From Candidatus Hydrogenedentota bacterium (GTDB lineage: Bacteria > Hydrogenedentota > Hydrogenedentia > Hydrogenedentiales > GCA-2746185), in the NCBI GenBank assembly GCA_012965445.1, contig DTSJ01000461.1, positions 1 through 6,672 of the forward strand: DNA of 6,672 bases, in the 5' to 3' direction. Numbering within the stretch: the first letter of the stretch is position 1; every line of letters starts with the position of its first letter. Below the pieces are notes generated by a model. The model did no database searches and was not told the DNA's origin. It saw only the letters and a program-made list of their open reading frames with translations. Positions 1 to 5,847 of the stretch are shown here, piece after piece. The position numbers and the translations under genes were made by a program.

Positions 1-762
1 ACCATTGCCCTCGTCCTCATATACCTCGTCTCAATACCCGTCGGCACCTACTCCGCCACACACCAATTCACAAAATCAGACAACGCCATAACCCTCACCC
101 TCTTCATCCTCTACTCCCTGCCCAGCTTCTGGGTCGCCATGCTCCTCATGTACTTCCTCGGCGGAGGCGGCGGATCAGCCACCCTCCACACCCTTTGCGA
201 AAACGGCTTCACCCGCATCGGCATCGTCGAATGGGGAGCCGTCCAATGGATCCTCGAACACGTCCTCCACTTCCGATGGTTCCCCATCTACGGCTTCGGC
301 ACCGCAGGATCAAAAGACTGGCCATTCTGGCAATGGTTTACCGACCGCATGTGGCACTTCTGCCTACCTGTATTCTGCCTCACCTACGGAGGCTTCGCTA
401 CCATCTCAAGATACGCACGCGCAGGACTCATCGAAGTAGTAAGACAAGACTACATCAGAACCTCACGCGCTTACGGATTCTCCGAACGCATCGTAATCTT
501 CAAATACGCACTCCGAAACTCCCTCATCCCAATCATCACTATCCTCGGAACACTCATCCCCTCCATGATCGGCGGATCTGTCATCATCGAATCCATATTC
601 TCAATCCCCGGCATGGGACGCCTCTTCTACGAATCAATCCTCGGCAGAGACTACCCAACCGTCATGGGCATCTTCGCCATCACCTCAATCCTCACCCTCG
701 TAGGACTCATCATCTCCGACATCCTCTATGCCATCACCGATCCGAGGATTAAATTCGAATGA
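1..762 (+). CDS. Peptide ABC transporter permease, DppB/OppB (YejB-like) family, 5' partial
   Basis: Inner-membrane permease of a binding-protein-dependent importer for di/oligopeptides or similar substrates. The frame is open from base 1, so the start lies outside the window; the ATG at 139 is an internal Met. 253 residues are visible. Hydrophobic membrane segments occur at about fragment residues 1-15, 30-53, 118-135, 175-200 and 220-243. The cytoplasmic EAA-type loop that docks on the ATPase spans about residues 150-177 (DYIRTSRAYGFSER then ALRNSLIP). The C-terminal block GMGRLFYESILGRDYP and the ending DPRIKFE are typical of DppB proteins. The extra periplasmic stretch before the WHFCLPV segment, with WFPIYGF, recalls E. 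coli YejB more than DppB (from memory, not aligned). It overlaps the next permease by ATGA, so the two are surely co-translated. The family is sure; the substrate is unknown. Confidence 0.93.
   Translation, partial: TIALVLIYLVSIPVGTYSATHQFTKSDNAITLTLFILYSLPSFWVAMLLMYFLGGGGGSATLHTLCENGFTRIGIVEWGAVQWILEHVLHFRWFPIYGFGTAGSKDWPFWQWFTDRMWHFCLPVFCLTYGGFATISRYARAGLIEVVRQDYIRTSRAYGFSERIVIFKYALRNSLIPIITILGTLIPSMIGGSVIIESIFSIPGMGRLFYESILGRDYPTVMGIFAITSILTLVGLIISDILYAITDPRIKFE
744..762 (+). promoter_or_regulatory. Ribosome binding site and ATGA stop/start overlap coupling the two permeases
   Basis: GAGGA at 744-748 sits 10 bases upstream of the ATG at 759. The TGA stop of the first permease (760-762) shares bases with that ATG. 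This arrangement supports 759 as the true start of the second permease and implies translational coupling, fitting two subunits made in equal amounts. Confidence 0.7.
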
Positions 763-1778
763 CCAGGCCCGAAGAAAATAGTAGTGAACGCAGGCTCAGC
801 CAGAACTACTGGGCTATCGTATACCGCCAATTCAAACGCAACAAATTTGCGATCGCCGGACTCATCGTACTCATGTTCCTCTTCGCAGTAGCCATATTCG
901 CGCCCTTCCTCGCCGGAGAAAAACCCATCTACCTCGTCAAAGAAGACAAAACCTACATCATCCCAAACGTCATTAAATACAAAGATCTGGTGTCCGTACA
1001 ATTCGACCGATGGCGGCCCGGCGAAAACGAAACCGCCATATACGCGTGGATTCCCTACGCACCCGAACGATCAGACCTCCGAAATAGACTCAATCCCCCG
1101 GACGAAAACCATCTCCTCGGCACAGACGACCGGGGACGCGACATCCTTTCCCGACTCATCTGGGGCACCCAGATATCAATGTCAGTCGGATTCATCGCCG
1201 TCGGTATCTCCATCCTCATCGGCATCGTCATGGGCGCAGCCGCAGGCTTCTACGGTGGAAAAGTCGACATGCTCATCCTCCGCATCATCGAAATCATGCT
1301 CTGCTTCCCCTCCCTAATCCTCATCCTCGCCCTCATCGCCTACCTCGGTCGCTCAATATGGATTATCATGTTCGTCATCGGAGTAATCGGCTCCCCATCC
1401 GTAGCAAGACTCGTACGCGGCGAATACCTCAAACTCCGCGACTCAGACTTCGCAACCGCCGCACGCGCAACAGGACTCACCGACACCAGAATCATGTTCC
1501 GACATATTCTCCCCAATGCCATGGCCCCAATCCTCGTAAACGCGACCTTCGGAATCGCAGGCGCAATCCTGATAGAAACCTCCCTGTCCTTTCTCGGCCT
1601 CGGCGTACGACCCCCGACAGCCTCCTGGGGCGAAATCCTCTCCCAATCAAAAGCCTACGTAGACTTCGCCTGGTGGCTAGTCCTGTTCCCTGGAGCCGCA
1701 ATCTTCATCACTGTCACAGCCTTCAACCTAGTAGGCGAAGGCTTCCGAGACGCAATGGACCCAAAACTCCGACAATAA
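759..1778 (+). CDS. Peptide ABC transporter permease, DppC/OppC (YejE-like) family
   Basis: Partner inner-membrane permease, 339 residues and complete. There is a cytoplasmic N-terminus, then a first membrane helix at about 30-50 (OppC_N-type region). The conserved HLLGTDDRGRD block is at 118-128, followed by further hydrophobic helices at about 140-163, 175-196, 198-214, 256-280 and 303-325. The EAA-type ATPase-docking loop is at 232-253 (ATAARATGL then RHILPN). The ending GEGFRDAMDP is typical of the family. Between helix 1 and HLLGTDD lies a roughly 65-residue hydrophilic stretch with KPIYLVKEDKTYIIPN; usual DppC proteins are shorter there. E. coli YejE has a similar insertion (KPLL.RYDG..YFP, from memory), so I lean to a YejE-like member. 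The start is supported by the SD and the ATGA overlap. The ATPase subunits are not downstream, so they must lie elsewhere. Confidence 0.95.
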   Translation: MTRPEENSSERRLSQNYWAIVYRQFKRNKFAIAGLIVLMFLFAVAIFAPFLAGEKPIYLVKEDKTYIIPNVIKYKDLVSVQFDRWRPGENETAIYAWIPYAPERSDLRNRLNPPDENHLLGTDDRGRDILSRLIWGTQISMSVGFIAVGISILIGIVMGAAAGFYGGKVDMLILRIIEIMLCFPSLILILALIAYLGRSIWIIMFVIGVIGSPSVARLVRGEYLKLRDSDFATAARATGLTDTRIMFRHILPNAMAPILVNATFGIAGAILIETSLSFLGLGVRPPTASWGEILSQSKAYVDFAWWLVLFPGAAIFITVTAFNLVGEGFRDAMDPKLRQ

Positions 1779-1783
1779 TCCAT

Positions 1784-1814
1784 CGGTGCATACACCGTAC
1801 TCAGAGCTATTTTT
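1784..1814 (+). terminator. Weak hairpin after the permease pair, possible terminator
   Basis: CGGTG (1784-1788), loop CATA, CACCG (1793-1797) form a perfect 5-bp stem six bases past the stop. A run of five T (1810-1814) follows 12 bases later. The stem is short and the T-run is too far for a textbook intrinsic terminator, so this is only a candidate. Confidence 0.3.
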
Positions 1815-1912
1815 ATCAACAATTTACTTTTATAACCATATACTTAAAAACAACTTACAATCGTCACCCTCTCATTTCCCACAGACCCGTGAATCACCTC
1901 TTAATTGCGATA

Positions 1913-1930
1913 TGTCAATCCTGTCAATCC
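1913..1930. repeat. Perfect 9-bp tandem repeat TGTCAATCC x2
   Basis: TGTCAATCC occurs at 1913-1921 and again directly at 1922-1930. It lies in the spacer about 130 bases before the promoter candidate for the ferredoxin gene. Two direct copies could be a protein-binding site, but two short copies may also be chance or replication slippage. Confidence 0.45.
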
Positions 1931-1992
1931 CATTATCGGTCAAGAAAAATCCTCGCGCTGTCCCACGACGCAACACCCGCGCTGAGTATATA

Positions 1993-2023
1993 GGGGACAC
2001 CGATCAGGGAATGCGGTCACCCC
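1993..2023. repeat. Imperfect inverted repeat (possible operator or hairpin)
   Basis: GGGG (1993-1996) and ACCG (1999-2002) pair with CGGT (2014-2017) and CCCC (2020-2023), leaving a 2x2 internal mismatch and an 11-base loop. No T-run follows, so it is not an intrinsic terminator. It lies about 40 bases upstream of the putative -35 element, so a regulator-binding role is possible but unproven. Confidence 0.3.
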
Positions 2024-2060
2024 CGCGGCATCAATCATCTCGTCCAATTCCCCCGTACTA

Positions 2061-2089
2061 TTGTTATTTTTCACGCAAACGGGTAGAAT
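2061..2089 (+). promoter_or_regulatory. Sigma70-like promoter candidate for the ferredoxin gene
   Basis: TTGTTA at 2061-2066 matches four of six bases of the -35 consensus. TAGAAT at 2084-2089 matches five of six of the -10 consensus. The spacer is exactly 17 bases. Transcription would start near 2096, giving a leader of about 50 bases before the ferredoxin ATG. The call assumes a consensus like that of E. coli, which may not hold in this lineage. Confidence 0.5.
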
Positions 2090-2133
2090 TGGAGCAGTTT
2101 TGAATCATCAATACATAACGAACACTACATTTT

Positions 2134-2137
2134 GAGG
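2134..2137 (+). promoter_or_regulatory. Ribosome binding site of the ferredoxin gene
   Basis: GAGG lies 8 bases before the ATG at 2146, which is good Shine-Dalgarno spacing, and fixes the start of the small ferredoxin gene. Confidence 0.7.
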
Positions 2138-2145
2138 CTATATAG

Positions 2146-2403
2146 ATGGCAAAAGTGATTTTTGAAGGGGACGAACGGAAAGTAGAAGACGGTACAAAGG
2201 TAATGGAGGCCTGCGAAGATCTCGGCCTCCCTTTCGGCTGTCAGGACGGTATATGCGGCACCTGCATGTCGATTGTCACCCAGGGGGCCGATAATCTCGA
2301 CCCAAAGAACGAAAAAGAAGACGAATTTGACCTTCCAAACGGTCAGAGGCTCGTCTGCCAATGCAAAATCAGGTCTGGTACAGTAGAATTCGCACTCGAT
2401 TAA
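2146..2403 (+). CDS. 2Fe-2S ferredoxin (plant/adrenodoxin-type fold)
   Basis: Small soluble electron carrier of 85 residues, expected in the cytoplasm. The cluster-binding loop is GCQDGICGTC with C32, C37 and C40 in the C-x4-C-x2-C spacing of the 2Fe-2S ferredoxin family. The fourth ligand is expected at C71 in RLVCQC, about 30 residues on, as in the common RLACQ block. C23 and C73 are extra cysteines. The protein is acidic overall (many Asp/Glu after residue 50), usual for ferredoxins, and has no signal peptide or added domain. From memory it resembles the short ferredoxin of Chlamydiae and relatives (GLPF..., GICGTC). It has its own promoter candidate and a good SD. The deacylase gene starts 34 bp downstream, so they may be co-transcribed, but no redox step is known for that enzyme. 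The redox partner cannot be named from the window. Confidence 0.93.
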   Translation: MAKVIFEGDERKVEDGTKVMEACEDLGLPFGCQDGICGTCMSIVTQGADNLDPKNEKEDEFDLPNGQRLVCQCKIRSGTVEFALD

Positions 2404-2424
2404 GTCGAAAAACCACGGATAAAT

Positions 2425-2430
2425 AGGGAG
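2425..2430 (+). promoter_or_regulatory. Ribosome binding site of the deacylase gene
   Basis: AGGGAG lies 7 bases before the ATG at 2438. It supports this start, which places a complete signal peptide at the N-terminus. The 34-bp gap to the ferredoxin stop leaves no visible terminator, consistent with read-through. Confidence 0.7.
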
Positions 2431-2437
2431 TTGCTTA

Positions 2438-4159
2438 ATGCGCCGTCACGCAGTTCGTCGAGGGCAATATTGCTGGGCCGTTGCGCTATTTTTATGCACT
2501 GCCGTTGCATACGGCGAAGATCTGCAGACTTTCGATATCATCCTCTCCGGCGGGCAAATTATTGACGGGACAGGCGCACCTCCCGCTAAAGCAGACATCG
2601 GAATAATCGGCGATACCATCATTTCCATTGGCGATTTAACCGATGCTGTCACAAATGCCCGCATTGATGTCACCGATAGATACGTCGTTCCAGGATTCAT
2701 CGACCTCCACAGCCACGCAGACGGCCCCGAAGACAATGCTGGACTCCGTTCACGCAACCCCAAACGCCGAGCCGCCCGCAACCTAGTCTCCCAGGGCATC
2801 ACGACCGTCGTCGTCAATCAGGACGGTAGAAGCCCACAGGACATCTCCCGCCAGAAAGCACAACTGTCTGAAAGAGGCATGGGCGTAAACGCCGCTCTCA
2901 TGGTAGGACACAACACCATTCGCCGTACCGCCCTCAAGGGTGCCAACAAACAGCGCGGGGCAACCGACGATGAACTCGAAGCAATGAAAATCCTTCTCCG
3001 CGAAGGCATGGAGGCAGGTGCATTCGGTATGACCGCCGGACTCGAATACGAACCCGGCATCTGGAGTACCACCGAAGAGCTCATCGCGCTCGTAGAAGAA
3101 ATCGTTCCGTACCAGGGTGTGTATATTGTTCACGAACGAAGTTCCGGGATCGATCCCATGTGGGTCACCCCCAGCAGAGATTCCGACGATCAACCCACCA
3201 TGCTCGACAATATTCACGAAGTCATCAAAATCGGCGAGACCACCGGCGCAACAGTCGTCGCTACCCATATCAAAGCCCGCGGCGTGGATTACTGGGGCAA
3301 CAGCGGCGCAATAATCCAGGCCATCGAAGACGCACGCGCACGCGGCGTAAACATCTACGCCGATCAATACCCCTACACCAGTTCCGGCAGCGACGGATCA
3401 GTCGTCCTGCTCCCATACTGGATTCTCGAAGAATACGAGGGCGAAAACGACGACTACGAACTGGCCTTACTCCAGGTAATGAAAGATCCCCTGCGCGCCA
3501 AGCAACTGGAGAACGATGTCCGCCACAGTATCCGGCGACGCGGAGGTGCTGAACGCGTACTCATCCTCCGCCATCCAGACCGCTCATTCATTGGGAAAAG
3601 TCTCGCTCAGATAGCCTACGAAAAAGAAGTCGATCCCGTTAAAATGGTCTATCTCTTCCAGATTGAAGGTTACTCAAGCCGCTTCGGCGGTGCCGTCCTG
3701 CGAGGATTCTCTATGGACATAAACGATGTCGAGGCATTCTCAACACAGCCCTGGGTTGCCACCGCCTCCGATGCCGGAATCGCACTGCGCGAAGACGGCC
3801 TTATACACGCCAGATACTATGGAACCTTTCCCCGGAAAATCAATCAACTCGTCCGCGAAAAGAAAGTTCTGAACATCGAACAAGCCATTCACACCATGAC
3901 CGGCCTGCCAGCCAAAATCATGGGCTTCACCAATCGCGGACTCCTCCGCGAAGGCGATAAAGCCGACATCACTGTCATCGATCTGGATAACATACGGGAT
4001 CGCGCCACCTACTTTTCTCCCCATCAATTCGCTGACGGCGTAAACTTCGTTTTTGTAAACGGCACGCTCGTCGTCGCGGGAGGTACGCTAACAAACACAC
4101 TGCCCGGCGTAGTCATTACCCCCGAAACCCCTAGCCCCTTTATCAATACCGACGACTAA
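2438..4159 (+). CDS. Exported N-acyl-D-amino-acid deacylase-like amidohydrolase
   Basis: Metal-dependent amidohydrolase-superfamily enzyme of 573 residues. It is expected to cleave the amide bond of N-acyl-D-amino acids or related compounds. A Sec-type signal peptide is visible: MRRHAVRR, a hydrophobic core at 13-24 and likely cleavage after AYG (26). The enzyme should therefore be periplasmic, whereas the classic Alcaligenes D-aminoacylase is not exported. The N-terminal beta-sandwich half is at about 32-80, with ILSGGQIIDGTGAP. The barrel metal site includes H91 and H93 (DLHSHAD), H232 (VHERSSG), H277 with K279 (THIKA) and the catalytic D445 (TASDAG). The C-terminal block is typical: GTFPRK (462-467), MTGLPAK, then DKADITVID and a final VNG. 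At the position of the Alcaligenes metal ligand Cys96 (GNCG) this protein has D129 (NQDG). The family is confident; the substrate is not. Proximity to a peptide importer hints at D-residue peptide salvage. Confidence 0.9.
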   Translation: MRRHAVRRGQYCWAVALFLCTAVAYGEDLQTFDIILSGGQIIDGTGAPPAKADIGIIGDTIISIGDLTDAVTNARIDVTDRYVVPGFIDLHSHADGPEDNAGLRSRNPKRRAARNLVSQGITTVVVNQDGRSPQDISRQKAQLSERGMGVNAALMVGHNTIRRTALKGANKQRGATDDELEAMKILLREGMEAGAFGMTAGLEYEPGIWSTTEELIALVEEIVPYQGVYIVHERSSGIDPMWVTPSRDSDDQPTMLDNIHEVIKIGETTGATVVATHIKARGVDYWGNSGAIIQAIEDARARGVNIYADQYPYTSSGSDGSVVLLPYWILEEYEGENDDYELALLQVMKDPLRAKQLENDVRHSIRRRGGAERVLILRHPDRSFIGKSLAQIAYEKEVDPVKMVYLFQIEGYSSRFGGAVLRGFSMDINDVEAFSTQPWVATASDAGIALREDGLIHARYYGTFPRKINQLVREKKVLNIEQAIHTMTGLPAKIMGFTNRGLLREGDKADITVIDLDNIRDRATYFSPHQFADGVNFVFVNGTLVVAGGTLTNTLPGVVITPETPSPFINTDD

Positions 4160-4229
4160 TAGTACCTGGCTCTGGCCGATCCCCCTTATGCACTCAGACG
4201 GGCGAGCGGCGAGGCAGCAAGTAAACCTT

Positions 4230-4258
4230 TAGTCATCGGAATTCGTTATTCATATACA
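4230..4258 (+). promoter_or_regulatory. Weak promoter candidate for the LRR gene
   Basis: TAGTCA (4230-4235) and TATACA (4253-4258) each match four of six consensus bases with a 17-base spacer. It lies 32 bases before the ATG at 4291, in a 131-bp spacer without other clear signals. AGGA at 4275-4278, 12 bases before that ATG, is the only SD-like element and is distant. Confidence 0.3.
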
Positions 4259-4290
4259 TCGCTTTGCGCCAAACAGGACAAAAATAGAAC

Positions 4291-5847
4291 ATGCACTCCC
4301 GAACAATAGCCACAATGATACTTGTAACGCTATCGGGTATCGCGAGCCACAGCCAGGCGGTAGATCACGACCCCCCTGAACTGTCGGATGTATTCGTGCG
4401 CGCAGTCGGTAACCAGCTCGGTATCGAAGGAAACGTGTTCACCGAAGAACAACTTTCATCCGTCACAGAACTCGAGATCAAATACGCTGGTCGCATCGAT
4501 TTGACACAACTTGCGCATTTTCCAAAACTTCAAAAGCTTGTTCTACGCGGAAATTTCATCTCAGATCTGACACCATTATCGACGCTCGTCCACCTCAAAT
4601 ATCTGAATCTCAGCGACAATCGCATATCCGATCTGACGCCATTGAAATCACTCACTGCGCTGACGTACCTCAACCTGAACACCAATCTTATCGTCGATTG
4701 TTCGCCCCTTGCCGGACTGTCGAAACTGCGCGCACTCAGGCTCAACGCAAACGCCACCGAGGAGTTAACTCCCCTCTCCACATTGTCTCGGCTGGAATCC
4801 CTGCATGCAGATGAAAACCGGATCACTCAACTCGAAGGTATCCAGGCGCTCGGCCAACTGAAAGACCTGCGCGTTAGCCGAAACGGCATCGTCGATCTCG
4901 CTCCGATGTCCACATTGGTTGACCTGACGGAATTCAGCGCAGATCAAAATCGTATCGAAAACTTGGTGCCGCTCGAAGGTCTGACGAATCTCAAGTCTCT
5001 CTCAGTCCGCCAAAATCCCGTCAGATCTGTCGCGCCGCTGAAAAATCTTACCCGCCTGGCAAAGTTGTCCCTTGAATCGTCCCGCTTTGACGGAGATCTT
5101 GCACACTTAAACCGATTGACCAATCTGGCCGAACTTACCATGGCAAAGAGCCATGTCCGCAACATCGAACCCTTGCGGGGGCTGCAAAAACTTGCGAGAT
5201 TAAATCTGCGTTACAACGACATCGAAGACATTCACCCCCTTATCCAAAGTCGCGCACCCTTCAAAACCATCAATCTCGACGGCAATCCCCTCGGAACCCT
5301 GGCGCGAACTGTTCATGTGCAGGCTCTGCGCAGAAAAACGAAGGTCACCATTAGTGGTTCACTCTTCGCTTCATCAACTGCGCTCCACACCAATTTCATC
5401 GACATCGACCAAAATCACGACGACCTCCTATCCTACAAGGAAGTTCAATCCCGCTTCGCAAAACTGGATCTAAAAGAATTCGATGCCATTGATGTCAATC
5501 GCGATTGGGCAATCTCCCTCGACGAGCTTGCAAATCTCATAGTCATCTTTTCAAACTCTATGGATCTAGTTTGGGTCGGAGGAAAGGAATCCCCTACGGC
5601 ACTCGGCACCAAAGACTCACCATTCGGATCGCTTGAGAAAGCCGTCGATGCCGTCAAACAGGGCGGTACGATCATCTTGGCTCCCGGTACGACTCTGACT
5701 GGAAAGACGCTCTCGGAACCCATGACCCTGACCGTTCCGAAAGGACCGAAAGGACCCGGACGTATCGTGGGCGCAAACAACCCGCCCGATACACCGACAC
5801 CGGTGCCCGAAAAAAAGTCGACGACAAAAACTAGTCCACGTAACTAA
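4291..5847 (+). CDS. Secreted leucine-rich-repeat protein with EF-hand pair and short beta-helix-like tail
   Basis: 518 residues. The signal peptide is at 1-23 (cleavage after SQA). A cap region at about 30-79 contains one degenerate repeat. About 12 internalin/SDS22-type LRRs of 22 residues follow from 80 to 336, with consensus LxxLxLxxNxIxDLxPLxxLxx. Two repeats have 23 residues (256-278 and 301-323). Two canonical EF-hand calcium loops come next, D373-E384 (DQNHDDLLSYKE) and D401-E412 (DVNRDWAISLDE). Residues 427-495 contain SPFGSLEKAVDAVKQGGT and ILAPGT, resembling the first rung of a parallel beta-helix (DUF1565/pectate-lyase style), but only one rung is present. The tail from 496 is rich in Pro, Thr and Lys. 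LRR proteins bind other proteins; the target here is unknown. It probably acts outside the cytoplasm, with calcium stabilising the middle domain. Weak SD; its 3' end overlaps the convergent gene by 17 bp. Confidence 0.9.
   Translation: MHSRTIATMILVTLSGIASHSQAVDHDPPELSDVFVRAVGNQLGIEGNVFTEEQLSSVTELEIKYAGRIDLTQLAHFPKLQKLVLRGNFISDLTPLSTLVHLKYLNLSDNRISDLTPLKSLTALTYLNLNTNLIVDCSPLAGLSKLRALRLNANATEELTPLSTLSRLESLHADENRITQLEGIQALGQLKDLRVSRNGIVDLAPMSTLVDLTEFSADQNRIENLVPLEGLTNLKSLSVRQNPVRSVAPLKNLTRLAKLSLESSRFDGDLAHLNRLTNLAELTMAKSHVRNIEPLRGLQKLARLNLRYNDIEDIHPLIQSRAPFKTINLDGNPLGTLARTVHVQALRRKTKVTISGSLFASSTALHTNFIDIDQNHDDLLSYKEVQSRFAKLDLKEFDAIDVNRDWAISLDELANLIVIFSNSMDLVWVGGKESPTALGTKDSPFGSLEKAVDAVKQGGTIILAPGTTLTGKTLSEPMTLTVPKGPKGPGRIVGANNPPDTPTPVPEKKSTTKTSPRN
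4528..5298 (+). repeat. Tandem leucine-rich-repeat coding block (about 12 x 66 bp)
   Basis: Repeat units start at residues 80, 102, 124, 146, 168, 190, 212, 234, 256, 279, 301 and 324. Units are 66 bp long except those starting at 256 and 301, which are 69 bp. The first two share ISDLTPL. At DNA level the copies have diverged strongly, so this is an old array rather than a recent expansion. Confidence 0.85.
5407..5526 (+). other. Region coding for a pair of EF-hand calcium-binding loops
   Basis: Loop 1 has D, N, D, S and E at loop positions 1, 3, 5, 9 and 12 (codons 5407-5442). Loop 2 has D, N, D, S and E at the same positions (codons 5491-5526). Both have a hydrophobic residue (L or I) at position 8. 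Loop 2 carries Trp where Gly is common at position 6. The 28-residue spacing of the loops is close to that of paired EF-hands and dockerin-like modules. Confidence 0.8.
5737..5754 (+). repeat. Perfect 9-bp tandem repeat CCGAAAGGA x2
   Basis: CCGAAAGGA at 5737-5745 is repeated at 5746-5754, encoding PKGPKG in the C-terminal part of the LRR protein. It looks like a small in-frame slippage duplication at the start of the low-complexity tail. Confidence 0.6.
5831..5847. other. 17-bp tail-to-tail overlap of two convergent genes
   Basis: The stop TAA of the LRR gene is at 5845-5847 and the stop (TAG on the minus strand) of the PLP-enzyme gene is at 5831-5833. The last four sense codons and the stop of the LRR gene lie within the opposite gene. 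There is no space for a shared terminator between them. Confidence 0.85.

Larger units (their letters stand above)
1779..2145. other. 367-bp non-coding spacer between permease and ferredoxin genes
   Basis: No gene is supported here. The segment at about 1808-1860 is AT-rich, unlike the neighbouring genes. The one long open frame (1786-2103, 105 codons) begins inside the post-permease hairpin, has no SD and gives a low-quality protein with no recognisable motif. The spacer holds a weak hairpin, a 9-bp tandem repeat, an imperfect inverted repeat and a promoter candidate, listed separately. This looks like the boundary between two transcription units. Confidence 0.7.

Noticed and set aside
195..752. 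185-codon + strand frame inside the first permease
   Set aside because: The product is almost entirely Arg, His, Pro and Leu, a typical out-of-frame reading of C-rich coding sequence; the permease frame explains the region.
1358..1993. 211-codon + strand frame across the end of the second permease
   Set aside because: Arg/His/Pro-rich shadow of the permease frame that runs on into the spacer; no independent start signal.
1786..2103. 105-codon open frame in the spacer after the second permease
   Set aside because: It has no SD, begins inside a hairpin, crosses AT-rich and repeat sequence, and its translation shows no motif, domain or membrane pattern.
2125..2361. 78-codon minus-strand frame over the ferredoxin gene
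   Set aside because: The plus frame has the full cysteine motif and an SD; the antisense frame is a shadow.
2783..3367. 194-codon minus-strand frame inside the deacylase gene
   Set aside because: It is antisense to a well-supported enzyme whose metal-site motifs lie in the plus frame; its translation has no recognisable domain.
4201..4213. GGCGAG repeated with one base between copies in the spacer before the LRR gene
   Set aside because: Too short and not part of any stem or promoter; likely chance in GC-rich sequence.
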